From Actinomycetaceae bacterium (GTDB lineage: Bacteria > Actinomycetota > Actinomycetes > Actinomycetales > Actinomycetaceae), in NCBI GenBank assembly GCA_030530685.1, contig JAUMUM010000001.1, forward strand, positions 219,853-283,852: a stretch of DNA of 64,000 nucleotides, in the 5' to 3' direction. This document shows positions 8,776 through 17,164 of the stretch, piece by piece. The position numbers were made by a program, and so were the translations under genes. The stretch's first letter is position 1, and each line of letters opens with the position of its first letter. The notes below the pieces were generated by a model. It was not told the DNA's origin, did no database searches, and saw only the letters and a list, made by a program, of their open reading frames with translations.

Positions 8776-8817
8776 TGTCAATCCGCCGATTGGCATTCCA
8801 GAGACGCCGCTGGCGTC
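8776..8817 (+). promoter_or_regulatory. Structured leader of rpmB
   Basis: Two hairpins can be drawn: 8776-8783 pairing with 8788-8795 (8 pairs with one G-U, loop CGCC), and GACGCC (8803-8808) with GGCGTC (8812-8817). A further complement TGACGG (8768-8773) and CCGTCA (8818-8823) would close a three-way junction, but its left half probably lies upstream of the transcription start. The ribosome-binding site follows at 8831-8836. Confidence 0.4.
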
Positions 8818-8842
8818 CCGTCAGCGAATGAAGGAGAAAATC

Positions 8843-9034
8843 GTGGCTTCTGTCTGCGACGTCTGCGGCAAGCACCCGAGCTTCGGTAAGAGCGTCTCGC
8901 ACTCCCATGTGCGGACGAGCCGCCGTTGGAACCCGAACATCCAGCGCGTTCGCGCACTCGTCAAGGGAGCGCCCAAGCGTCTGAACGTCTGCACGTCCTG
9001 CCTCAAGGCGGGCAAGGTCGAGCGCGCCATCTAA
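8843..9034 (+). CDS. rpmB: 50S ribosomal protein L28, zinc-ribbon (C+) form
   Basis: This 63-residue L28 carries the four zinc-ribbon cysteines, CDVC (residues 5 and 8) and CTSC (residues 50 and 53), so it is the zinc-binding form used when zinc is plentiful. GTG at 8843 is chosen: AAGGAG lies six bases upstream and the protein then begins [14 protein letters not shown], as in the family. It is monocistronic, with its own promoter and terminator. A second L28 without these cysteines is encoded at 31894-32127. Confidence 0.95.
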   Translation: MASVCDVCGKHPSFGKSVSHSHVRTSRRWNPNIQRVRALVKGAPKRLNVCTSCLKAGKVERAI

Positions 9035-9047
9035 GGAACGCTCGAAG

Positions 9048-9072
9048 AAAGGGACCCGCGGGTCCCTTTTTT
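9048..9072 (+). terminator. Intrinsic terminator of rpmB
   Basis: AAAGGGACCC and GGGTCCCTTT form a perfect 10-pair stem with a two-base loop, running straight into a T tract. Confidence 0.92.
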
Positions 9073-9192
9073 GTTGTGCGGGCGGTGGGTGGCTTTTGGT
9101 GGCTTCGTCGCGTACGCGCGGCTTGCTGGTGGCATCGTGGCCAACGTGCGGCTGCACCGGTAGCCGACGACTTCGTCAGGGCCGGCATGGCG

Positions 9193-10494
9193 TCATTGAT
9201 CTGTCGGCGCACATGCGCGCAGGGCCTGCACGGACTGCCGGACGAGTTCCTCGCGCCGCGACGGCGAGGCCTGCCGGTAGCGCTCGGGGGCGGAGCCTGC
9301 GCCTTCGTCGTCGTTCGATGGCGAAACCCCCGCGACCGCGATCGACCACTCCTCGCCCAGGCGCGTCATGTCGCACCGCGGCGGAACGAGGTCGGCTAGG
9401 ACGAACCTGACGGCCGCGCGGCGGTCCGCCATCACTGCCCGCGCGTCCCACGACGCTCCGCCGAGCACGCCGTTCTGGTTCCACTGCCGCCCGACCGCGC
9501 CGGCATACGGCTCGACGGACGCCGCTGCCGCCTCCATGCGCGAGACGAGCTCGGGCAGCAGGGCGCGGTACCCGCTGCCCACGCAGTATCTGCGGCCCGA
9601 GTCGGCCGTCGCGCATGCGAGGTCGGAGGCCTTCTGCCTTTCCGTCAGGCGCGAAGGGCTGGCCAGGACGAGGCCGGCGCATGTCGCGGCGGCGATCAGG
9701 CTGAGCGCCCCGGCCAGCGCGGTGCCGGACCAGCCAGCCGGGGGCTTCGCGCCGGACCGGCCGAGGAGGCCAAGCCGGCGCCGGCCGTCGCCCCCGTGCC
9801 CTCGCGGGATACCGTCGCCGAGCGGGCTACCCGCCGTGCCCCCGCGCCCTCGCGCATGCCAGGCCACCAGGGCGAGCGTGCACAGGGCGTAGGCTGCCGT
9901 CTGGCAGGCGTGGTAGGCCGGCGCCGGCGCCAGCCCCACGAGCGACGCCGTCCGGCCGCCCACCGCGACGAGCGGGCCGAGCGGGGTGCCGCGCGAGAAC
10001 ATGATGACGCCCGCCTGTGCGATCGCCACAAGAAGCGCGGTCCAGGCGTATGTCGCACGAAGGCCAACCGTCAGGCCGATAGCGCCGCACAGGTAGATGG
10101 CCAGGCCGGCGCTGCCAAGTGGCCACAGGACGTCCGCTCTCAGGCCCGAGGGGCGTGTCGTGACGAAGGTGCAGGCGAAGGCGACGGCCGCCCCGGCCAC
10201 CCATATGGCCAGCATGGGCCCGACGGTCGCGTTCAGATCCCTCACGAATGCGCGGGCGGACTCGGCGCCACTCGCGCCCCGCATCGTCCGCCCCCGGCCC
10301 ATGGAGCGCCACGCGCAGTATCCGCCGACGGCGGGGCCGAACGTCGCCGCCGAGAAGGCGTAGGACATTGACGTCGTGGCCCACTCGTAGCGCCAGTCGA
10401 AGCTGCCGAGCGCGATATGCGCCGCGAGCAGGAGCAGAGCCAACGTCGCGCCGACCTGCTCGGGCCGGCCGGCAAACGCTCGGGCTCGATCCAC
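9193..10494 (-). CDS. Integral membrane protein of unknown function
   Basis: This 433-residue protein is not recognised with confidence. About six hydrophobic helices occupy residues 15-35, 45-60, 95-115, 120-170 and 190-210, then a Gly/Arg-rich cytoplasmic linker (210-250), one more helix (about 258-278) and an outer-facing domain of about 150 residues containing two spaced cysteines (LACATADS and RYCVGSGYRALLPEL) and a third pair later (RCDM, RACAP). The plan faintly resembles actinobacterial ABC-2-type permease-like proteins with a C-terminal VC-x-HPAY domain, but no ATPase gene is adjacent. GTG at 10494 has AGGGAG six bases upstream. Confidence 0.6.
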   Translation of the reverse strand: MDRARAFAGRPEQVGATLALLLLAAHIALGSFDWRYEWATTSMSYAFSAATFGPAVGGYCAWRSMGRGRTMRGASGAESARAFVRDLNATVGPMLAIWVAGAAVAFACTFVTTRPSGLRADVLWPLGSAGLAIYLCGAIGLTVGLRATYAWTALLVAIAQAGVIMFSRGTPLGPLVAVGGRTASLVGLAPAPAYHACQTAAYALCTLALVAWHARGRGGTAGSPLGDGIPRGHGGDGRRRLGLLGRSGAKPPAGWSGTALAGALSLIAAATCAGLVLASPSRLTERQKASDLACATADSGRRYCVGSGYRALLPELVSRMEAAAASVEPYAGAVGRQWNQNGVLGGASWDARAVMADRRAAVRFVLADLVPPRCDMTRLGEEWSIAVAGVSPSNDDEGAGSAPERYRQASPSRREELVRQSVQALRACAPTDQ

Positions 10495-10655
10495 TTTCGG
10501 CTCCCTCCCGGTCCCGCTGCGGCCCAGCGGCGTCGATGGCCTGCCCGCGTCGATGGCCTAGCGGCACTGGTGGCCGATAACCTTGCTGCGTCGGTCATTT
10601 CACCGTGCTCCAGCGCCGCTGTCAATGGCGCCTTGGCGGACACCCGGCCCTGCCC

Positions 10656-11789
10656 TCACGACGAGAAGTGGTCCCAGCCGCCCAGACCCTCGATCTCGCG
10701 GCCGCCGAGCGTGACGCGCCCCGCCGCTGCCTGCGCTGTGACCGTTCCGATCACACCGAATCCCTCGGGAACCCGACCTTCGCAGGCTCGACCGACGGTC
10801 GTGGCGAGAAAGCCGTGGTCCTCCCCTCCGGTCAGAACGCACTCGGTGGCCTTCGCCCGGGAAAATCCGCGTCCCTCCAGGAGCGCGATGTGCGTGCCAA
10901 TCGCCTCAGGATCGAGGTCGATCCACACGCCGGAGGCCCTGGCCATCCTGCGCGCATCGCGCACGAGTCCGTCCGAAACGTCCATGAGGCCGCCGAGTTG
11001 GCCCGCCCGGCAGGCGGCGAGCGCCAACCCCAGGGGCGGGTCGGGCCTGAGGAAGCAGGCCACAAGCTCGGCAAGATCACTGCCGCGGGCCGCCACGTCG
11101 GTTTCGCCGCCCGAGCGTCCCCCGCCCGGTCGGCCTTCGCTGCCCGCACGGCCTCCGTTGCCTGCCCGGGCTTCGTTGCCGAACGGACCATCGCCGTCGG
11201 CACGGCCCCCAGCCTCCCTCTGGCGGGACCGCCCTGGTTCCTCCCCGTCCTTCCAGCCGGATGCCAGAAGCTCGTAGCCCGCGGCCGAAAAACCGAGGCG
11301 GCCGCAGTGGATCACCTTCTGCCCCGGCCGGGCGCCGCCGCGCAGGTTGGCCGGCCTGCCCTCGAGGTCGCCGACCACGGTCACGCCGATGCATATGGCG
11401 GGCCCCGCCGTCAGGTCTCCGCCGTCGACGCCGGCCCCGGCCACGCGCGCGGCCTCGCCCATGCCGCGGGCGAAGTCGTCCACCCAGGCCGCGGGCAGAT
11501 CGCCGGGCAACTCGACGGATGCGAAGAGCGAAACGGGCCGGGCGCCCATGGCCACCGAATCGGCGAGGTTCTGCATGGCCGCGCGCCAGCCGACGTCGTA
11601 GCCGCTCGACCACTGGCGCGTGAAATGCGTGCCTTCGACGAGCATGTCCGTGGAGACCGCCACCCGCGGCCCATCGAGCCCCAGGACGGCGCAGTCGTCG
11701 CCGGAGGCGATCTCGATACCGCTCGCCCGGGGAAGAAGTGGGACGATGCGGGCCAGAAGGTCGTCCTCGGACAGCTCGCTCACACGCAT
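10656..11789 (-). CDS. thiL: Thiamine-monophosphate kinase with a low-complexity insert
   Basis: ThiL phosphorylates thiamine monophosphate to the active diphosphate cofactor. Recognisable elements are GDDCAVL, STDMLVEGTHF, NLADSVAMGARP, GVDGGDLTAGP, MDVSDGLVRDARR and TGGEDHGFLAT. Between about residues 185 and 235 there is an insertion of some 50 residues, almost all Gly, Arg, Ala, Glu and Asp, absent from ordinary ThiL (about 320-340 residues; this one is 377). No Shine-Dalgarno sequence precedes ATG 11789, but CATGAT lies six bases upstream, compatible with a leaderless transcript. Confidence 0.92.
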   Translation of the reverse strand: MRVSELSEDDLLARIVPLLPRASGIEIASGDDCAVLGLDGPRVAVSTDMLVEGTHFTRQWSSGYDVGWRAAMQNLADSVAMGARPVSLFASVELPGDLPAAWVDDFARGMGEAARVAGAGVDGGDLTAGPAICIGVTVVGDLEGRPANLRGGARPGQKVIHCGRLGFSAAGYELLASGWKDGEEPGRSRQREAGGRADGDGPFGNEARAGNGGRAGSEGRPGGGRSGGETDVAARGSDLAELVACFLRPDPPLGLALAACRAGQLGGLMDVSDGLVRDARRMARASGVWIDLDPEAIGTHIALLEGRGFSRAKATECVLTGGEDHGFLATTVGRACEGRVPEGFGVIGTVTAQAAAGRVTLGGREIEGLGGWDHFSS

Positions 11790-11902
11790 GTCACCATCAT
11801 GCCACGCCGCGCCTAAGACGCCCGGCCCCGCGCCTCATGTCGCCGGCCTCGCACCGCCCGGCCCGCCTCGCGCGCTTCAGCCGCGCAGCCCGACGGGATT
11901 GA

Positions 11903-12442
11903 TCAGGCGTTGGCCCTCACATGCTCGACGAGGGCACTGGCGTAGGCCGCGAGGAACTCGCGGGCGTCCTCGTTGAAACCGCCCTCGGGCGTGATGCCCA
12001 TGGTCGTGGCGTTGAAGTACCCCTCGGGCTGGGCCATGAGCTTGCAGCCGAAGAAGTTCAGCGGGCCGCGCAGGTGGCTCTGCCCCAGCGCGGTGCCCAT
12101 CGCGCCGGGCGACGTCCCCGCGATGGCCACGGGCTTGCCGGTCAGCGCGGCGGTGCCCCATGGGCGCGAGCTCCACTCGATGGCATTGGCCATGGCCGCC
12201 GAGTACATGCGGTTGTGCTCGGGTGAGACGAGCAGGATGCCGTCGGCGTCGATGACCGCCTGCTTGAAGGCGGTGGCGCTTTCGGGCCAGTTGCCGTCGT
12301 AGTCGCGGTTGTAGACCGGCAGGTCGGCGATCGGGATCTCGACGAACTCGACGCCCTCGGGAGCCAGCGAAGCGATCGCCTTGGCGAGCCCGCGATTGTA
12401 AGATTCGACGGCCAGGCTGCCGACGATGTAAGCGATTTTCAT
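11903..12442 (-). CDS. NADPH-dependent FMN reductase family protein
   Basis: This 179-residue flavodoxin-fold protein has the N-terminal phosphate loop GSLAVESYNRGLA (residues 8-20) and the family motif PEHNRMYSAAMANAIEW near residue 75, with GTSPGAMGTALGQSHLR contributing to flavin binding. Such enzymes reduce flavins or quinones with NAD(P)H in the cytoplasm. ATG 12442 is chosen because the protein then starts directly with the first strand (KIAYIVGS) and AAAGG lies five bases upstream. It is probably monocistronic. Substrate unknown. Confidence 0.85.
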   Translation of the reverse strand: MKIAYIVGSLAVESYNRGLAKAIASLAPEGVEFVEIPIADLPVYNRDYDGNWPESATAFKQAVIDADGILLVSPEHNRMYSAAMANAIEWSSRPWGTAALTGKPVAIAGTSPGAMGTALGQSHLRGPLNFFGCKLMAQPEGYFNATTMGITPEGGFNEDAREFLAAYASALVEHVRANA

Positions 12443-12730
12443 GGGTGCCTTTCGTTGAACGGGTGGCGGCCGCGCCCAGCGGGCCGCAACGATCAATTAT
12501 GCAAAGATTCAACCATTTGCGCAGCTTCCCCATTCCGGTTTGTGCGTCACCTAACAGGAGCGTCGGCTTGGATCGCCGGGCACTGCGTTCGCCGACGGCA
12601 TCGCGAGCGCCGACAGCACTGCGATCTCAGACCCTGCCGGCCAGGCATGACAACCGCAGACCAGGCCGGCCAGAACCTTCTGCCACACGATGCCTCGCGT
12701 ACCCGCCGCGGCCCGGCTCCCGGCGCCCGC

Positions 12731-13843
12731 TCAGCGCAAGCCGACAGGCCGCTGAAGGGCGAGCGCAATGAGCTCGTCGATGAGCTCGCCGTACGGCAAT
12801 CCGGTGGCCTCCCACAGGAGCGGGTACATGGAGAACTGCGTGAAGCCCGGCGTCGTATTGTGCTCATTGACGAAGACCTCGCCGTCCTCGGTCAGGAAGA
12901 AGTCCACGCGCGTCATGCCCTCGCACTCGAAGGCCTCAAAGACGCGCACGGCGATCTCGCGCATGCGACGGGCAGCGTCCTCGTCGATCCGCGCCGGTAT
13001 CTCCATGTGGAAATCCTCGGTCTGCACGTACTTCGTCTCGTAGTCGTACCAGTCCGCGCGGTCCATGACGAGCTCGCCGAGAACCGACGCCCGCGGCCCC
13101 GCATCCCCGCGCCCGCCGAGCACCGCGCACTCGATCTCGCGGCCGGCGATCCCCTGCTCAACGATGATCTTCGGGTCGACCTTCTGGGCCGCGGCGATGG
13201 CTTCTTCGAGATCGGCGGCGGCTTCGACCTTCCTGATGCCCAGCGAGGAACCGGCGCGCGCTGGTTTGACGAAGAGCGGATAGGAAAGGCTCTCGGCGAC
13301 CTCGGCCAGGACCTCCTGGCGGGCCGTTCGCCAGCGTCTGGGCGTGACAACGACGCACGGCGAGACGGGAATGCCCGCGGACTGCAGGATGACCTTCATG
13401 AAGTGCTTGTCCATTCCGGCTGCCGAGGCGAAGACCCCGCAGCCGACATACGGGATGCCCGCCATTTCCAGCATGCCCTGAATCGTGCCGTCCTCGCCGA
13501 AGGGGCCGTGCAGCAGGGGGAAGGCAACGTCAACGGAGCCCAGCGAGGTCAGCGCCTCTTCGCCCGATCCTGGCCGGGGCGCAACGAGGGCGCGGCGCGA
13601 GCCGGCGATCTCCAGGAGGATCTGTCGCCCACTGTCCTCGACCTCGCCCCGCGGCCCCGCCGCCTCGAGGAGCTCGGGGTCCGCGGCTCCCGGCACCCAT
13701 GTCCCGTCACGCCTGATGCCAATGGGCAGAATCTCGTACTTTTCGGGGTCCATCGCCCTCATCACGGACGCCGCAGTCAGGCAAGAAACCGAATGCTCGC
13801 CGGACACTCCGCCGTAGATGAGAGCAACGCGCACCTTCGACAT
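12731..13843 (-). CDS. ddl: D-alanine--D-alanine ligase
   Basis: Ddl joins two D-alanines for the peptidoglycan stem peptide. The ATP-grasp protein of about 370 residues has GGVSGEHSVS, LHGPFGEDGTIQG, KPARAGSSLG, a tyrosine-containing omega loop (DYETKYVQTED, indicating D-Ala rather than D-lactate as second substrate), and metal ligands in VDFFLTEDGEVFVNEHNTTPG. The last motif reads NEHNTTPG where NEINTMPG is usual. ATG 13843 is preferred, with GGAAGG ten bases upstream; a GTG at 13861 is the alternative. Divergent from the PLP-enzyme gene. Confidence 0.93.
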   Translation of the reverse strand: MSKVRVALIYGGVSGEHSVSCLTAASVMRAMDPEKYEILPIGIRRDGTWVPGAADPELLEAAGPRGEVEDSGRQILLEIAGSRRALVAPRPGSGEEALTSLGSVDVAFPLLHGPFGEDGTIQGMLEMAGIPYVGCGVFASAAGMDKHFMKVILQSAGIPVSPCVVVTPRRWRTARQEVLAEVAESLSYPLFVKPARAGSSLGIRKVEAAADLEEAIAAAQKVDPKIIVEQGIAGREIECAVLGGRGDAGPRASVLGELVMDRADWYDYETKYVQTEDFHMEIPARIDEDAARRMREIAVRVFEAFECEGMTRVDFFLTEDGEVFVNEHNTTPGFTQFSMYPLLWEATGLPYGELIDELIALALQRPVGLR

Positions 13844-13882
13844 TATTTGGTCGCCTTCCACTAGCCGGTACCACTAAAGCGA

Positions 13883-13897
13883 TAGCCTACCGGTATG
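13883..13897 (+). promoter_or_regulatory. Leaderless-type promoter of the Cys/Met PLP enzyme
   Basis: TAGCCT at 13883-13888 is followed by six bases and then ATG 13895; no Shine-Dalgarno sequence is present. The spacing places the transcription start on the A of ATG. Confidence 0.45.
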
Positions 13898-15061
13898 AGT
13901 ACGGAGTTCCAGCTTTCACCTTTCACCATCGCGGCGACGGCGTCCCGGCCCGAGCGGTCCCAGGGCTCTCCCGTCAACCCTCCGATCACGCTGTCCTCGA
14001 CGTACTACAGCCTCGGCCAGCCCGACGGTTCGATGCTGTACGCACGCTGGTCCAACGAAAGTTGGCATCCGGCCGAAGAACTCGTCGCCCGACTCGAAGG
14101 CTCGCCCCTGCCCGGCCTCCTCTTCTCATCCGGCATGGCGGCGGTGGCGGCCACCATGCATCTCAACGCGCCTGGTGCGCCCATCGTCATCCCGAAGCAC
14201 TCCTACCACGCCTCCCTCATCATCGCCCGCGACCGCGCGCGGCGGGAGGTCGGCGCGGTGCGGGAGGTCGACATCGCCGACACCGCGGCCGTCATCAAGG
14301 CCATCACCTCCGGGGGGCGCAGCGCGGGGCTCGTGTGGATCGAGTCCCCCACCAACCCCATGCTGGAGATCGCCGACATCCCGGCCATCGCAAGCGCGGC
14401 GCACGAGGTCGGCGCGATCGTCTGCGTCGACAACACCTTCGCGACGCCGCTCGGCCAGAAGCCCCTGGCCGCGGGCGCCGACGTCGTCATTCACTCGGCC
14501 ACCAAGTATCTGTCCGGGCACTCCGACGTCGTCGCCGGGGCCGCCGTGACGGCGAGCGAGGAGCTGCGCCAGGCGCTGCACGAGGAACGCACGAACTCGG
14601 GCGGCGTCGTCGGGCCGATGGAGGCCTGGCTGCTGCTGCGCGGCATGCGCACGCTGCCCCTGCGTATGGAGCGGATCTGGCAGAACGCGGCCGAGCTGGC
14701 GCGCAGGCTCGACGGCCACCCCCTGGTCGCCGAGGTCTCGCATCCCTCGCTGCCTTCGCACCCGCAGCACGAGCGCGCCAAGGACCTGATGAGCTGCTTC
14801 GGTGGCGTGCTGACCATGCGGCCCGAGGGCGGCAAGTGGGCGGCCGAGGAGCTCGGCCAGAAGGTCGAGATCTGGCTGCCCGCCACGTCGCTGGGCGGAA
14901 TCGAGTCGTCCTTCGAGCGCAGGCGGCGCTTCCCGACGGAGGCCCCCACCGTTCCCGAGGACCTTTTGCGCATGAGCGTGGGCGTCGAGGACGTCGACGA
15001 CCTGTGGCGCGACCTGGAGCAGGCGCTCGAGGCGGTCCATGGTGGGGATCGCCAGCGCTGA
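13895..15061 (+). CDS. Cystathionine gamma-synthase/lyase-like PLP enzyme
   Basis: This is a 388-residue member of the Cys/Met metabolism PLP-dependent family. The PLP lysine is Lys204 in SATKYLSGHSD; FSSGMAAVAA and WIESPTNPMLEIADIPAIA are further family motifs, and the C-terminus has SLGGIESSFERRRR. It acts in the cytoplasm on sulfur amino acids, as cystathionine synthase, lyase or a related gamma-eliminating enzyme; sequence alone does not decide. It stands alone, divergent from ddl. Confidence 0.88.
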   Translation: MSTEFQLSPFTIAATASRPERSQGSPVNPPITLSSTYYSLGQPDGSMLYARWSNESWHPAEELVARLEGSPLPGLLFSSGMAAVAATMHLNAPGAPIVIPKHSYHASLIIARDRARREVGAVREVDIADTAAVIKAITSGGRSAGLVWIESPTNPMLEIADIPAIASAAHEVGAIVCVDNTFATPLGQKPLAAGADVVIHSATKYLSGHSDVVAGAAVTASEELRQALHEERTNSGGVVGPMEAWLLLRGMRTLPLRMERIWQNAAELARRLDGHPLVAEVSHPSLPSHPQHERAKDLMSCFGGVLTMRPEGGKWAAEELGQKVEIWLPATSLGGIESSFERRRRFPTEAPTVPEDLLRMSVGVEDVDDLWRDLEQALEAVHGGDRQR

Positions 15062-15398
15062 CCGACCGCGTTTGCGCCGGTTCCAGGCTGCGCAGTTGGC
15101 GGCCTCCCGGCACGTTGCCGGAGCCCGGCGCCACCGGCTCGACCGCACACGTTGCCTGCCGGCGGACATCCCGGCGTCGCGAATCGCAGTGCCAATGATG
15201 CGCGTGCTGACCGACGGCGCGCGTGCTGACCCTGCCCGTCCGTAGCCGACGAGCCCGTCCATAGCCGACGGTGTACCCGCTCTGGCCGTCGAGCCGGTGC
15301 GTAGCCGATAATTGGGGCTATCTGTCGCGCCATACTCCCGCGCTTCGGACGAGATGCCCGGCCGCAGGTGACCGGGTCGCGAATGACCGGAGGTTGGC
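15062..15398. other. Intergenic region with short repeats
   Basis: No gene seen. It holds two copies of CGCGTGCTGACC (15201-15212 and 15220-15231) and three of TAGCCGA (15243, 15262, 15302). The only AT-richer stretch, near 15308-15335, could hold the promoter of the following lipoprotein gene. Confidence 0.5.
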
Positions 15399-16034
15399 AT
15401 GCTCCTGACGCTCCAGCGCCTGGCCGGGGCCTCGTTGGTGGTGGGTCTGGCACTCGCAGGGTGCGCGATCGAGGCCGAACCAGATTCGCGTTCCTCGACA
15501 CCCAGTCCTTCCTCGCGACGGTCGACCTCGTCCCCGGCGTCGCCCTCGACGTCTGCGACGCCGGCTCCCACCGTCGCGTCACCGGAATCGCCAACCGACT
15601 GGATCACGGGCGAACACCGGTCGGAGAACTACCCGAGAACGGCCGGCCACGCCCTCCCCCGCACGTCACGGGTTGGCGTGCACGAGGGCTACGAGCGGGT
15701 CGTCGTCGAGTACTCGGGCAAGGCCAGCGACATCACGTGGCACGCCAGATGGACCGATGTGGCCATATCTGACGGAAAGGGCGACCCGCTGGACATCGGT
15801 GGCTCGCGCTTCCTGCAGATCTCCATCGCCGGCGTGCGCGACCCGAATGAGGACGAGGCGATGCCGCAGATCAATCCCGGCGAGCTTCAGGGCACGGAAC
15901 TGACGAAGGGCGTTCACGTCGAGTACCCCTTCGAGGGCGTGCACAGCCTATTCATCGGCACCGAAACCGAGGTCGCCTACAAGATCATGGTGTTGGAAAA
16001 CCCGACGCGCATCGTCGTCGACCTGCGGAAGTAG
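15399..16034 (+). CDS. AMIN-like domain lipoprotein
   Basis: The 211-residue protein has a lipoprotein signal peptide ending in LALAGC (Cys22), then a Ser/Thr/Pro-rich linker to about residue 65, then a domain of the AMIN-like type common in actinobacterial lipoproteins (VGVHEGYERVVVEYSG, PLDIGGSRFLQISIAGV, and the closing NPTRIVVDLRK). It should be anchored to the outer face of the membrane; function unknown, possibly cell-wall contact. ATG is preceded by GGAGG with five bases spacing. Divergently unrelated neighbours suggest a single-gene unit. Confidence 0.82.
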   Translation: MLLTLQRLAGASLVVGLALAGCAIEAEPDSRSSTPSPSSRRSTSSPASPSTSATPAPTVASPESPTDWITGEHRSENYPRTAGHALPRTSRVGVHEGYERVVVEYSGKASDITWHARWTDVAISDGKGDPLDIGGSRFLQISIAGVRDPNEDEAMPQINPGELQGTELTKGVHVEYPFEGVHSLFIGTETEVAYKIMVLENPTRIVVDLRK

Positions 16035-16174
16035 GGCGCAGCAGAAGGCGGGGCTCGCTCGGTAGGGCCGGCTCCGGTTGGGGCCAACTCCGCTCCTGGT
16101 AGGGCCGGCTCTGGCCGGCACCGACTCCCCTCACCTCACCCGTGCTGCGCGCCTGGCTGCATTGCCCGCGCGCC

Positions 16175-17164
16175 TCACCTCGCCTTGCCCGCGCGCCTGG
16201 CCGCCACCTTCCTGGCCACCGCGAGCGCCAGTGCGACACCGCCCGATGCGGCCGCGGCGTAGGCCATCGCGCGAGGCTCGACGGTCGCCTTCCGCCACTT
16301 CCCGCGCGCGGCCTTGCGGTCGAGCCGCTTTTTCAGCTGCTCCGAACGCTGCAGGGCCCGACGCTCAAAGGGGTCGCCATCGCGCCGACGGTCCCAGCGG
16401 GGGTCGCGGGGGCCGAGGCCGGCTGCGACGTCGTCCGCCCGCAGCACCTCAAGCTCCTGTGTGATCGCCGCCATCACCGCCTCCGTCAGCTCGGTGAGAA
16501 GCTCGTGGGTCACCTCCCGTCCGCGAAAGCGCGCCAGGTCGAGCGGCTCGCCGATGCGCACGTCGAGCGTCGTGCGGGCACGGCCGATCCTGCGCCAGTC
16601 GACCCGATTGGACCACGGGTCGAGCATCGCCTCGTTGCCCCAGTGGGCCACGGGGACGACGGCGGCCTCGGGGTGCGCCAGCGCCAGCCTGGCCACGCCG
16701 GTCTTGGCGCGCATGGGCCAGCCGGAAGGGTCGCGCGTGAAGGTCGACTCCGGGAAGACGATGACGCCTCCCCCGGCCTCGAGGACCGCCGACATGGCGC
16801 GGAGAGAGCTCGCCGGAGTGCCGCCGTCGCGCGGAACATGCGCCACATCCGAGCGGTAGATGGGGATCTGGTCCAGGCGCCGCAAAGCCCACCCGAGAAC
16901 GGGAACCGTGAAGAGGTCGGCGCGGCCGGCAATGCGCGGGACCCTGCCGGCCTCGTAGACCGGGACCGCCACGCTCAGGGCGTCGAGATGACACGTGTGG
17001 TTGGAGACGAGTAGGAACGGACCGGAGGCGGGAATATTCTCGCTGCCGCGCACGCGCATGCACTGAATGCGCCGCGTCAACGCCAGCACCGCGGGAGCGA
17101 TGGCTCGCATGAGCCCAGGCACACGCTCACCGCGCTCACCGCCCGGCCGAGGTACCTCACTCAC
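16175..17164 (-). CDS. 1-acyl-sn-glycerol-3-phosphate acyltransferase family protein
   Basis: A PlsC-type acyltransferase of about 329 residues. The HX4D catalytic motif is NHTCHLD (His56, Asp61), followed by GRADLFTVPVLGWALRRLDQIPIYR and FPESTFTRD, where FPEGT is more usual. A basic region and a single C-terminal hydrophobic helix (AMAYAAAASGGVALALAVARKV) suggest membrane attachment. It probably makes phosphatidic acid or acylates a related lipid. GTG 17164 overlaps the murA stop (GTGA), so the two are coupled; an internal ATG at residue 19 is a possible start. Confidence 0.88.
   Translation of the reverse strand: MSEVPRPGGERGERVPGLMRAIAPAVLALTRRIQCMRVRGSENIPASGPFLLVSNHTCHLDALSVAVPVYEAGRVPRIAGRADLFTVPVLGWALRRLDQIPIYRSDVAHVPRDGGTPASSLRAMSAVLEAGGGVIVFPESTFTRDPSGWPMRAKTGVARLALAHPEAAVVPVAHWGNEAMLDPWSNRVDWRRIGRARTTLDVRIGEPLDLARFRGREVTHELLTELTEAVMAAITQELEVLRADDVAAGLGPRDPRWDRRRDGDPFERRALQRSEQLKKRLDRKAARGKWRKATVEPRAMAYAAAASGGVALALAVARKVAARRAGKAR

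Noticed and set aside
14126-15607. 493-codon open frame on the minus strand opposite the Cys/Met PLP enzyme
   Set aside because: Antisense shadow of a gene with clear PLP motifs; no family resemblance.
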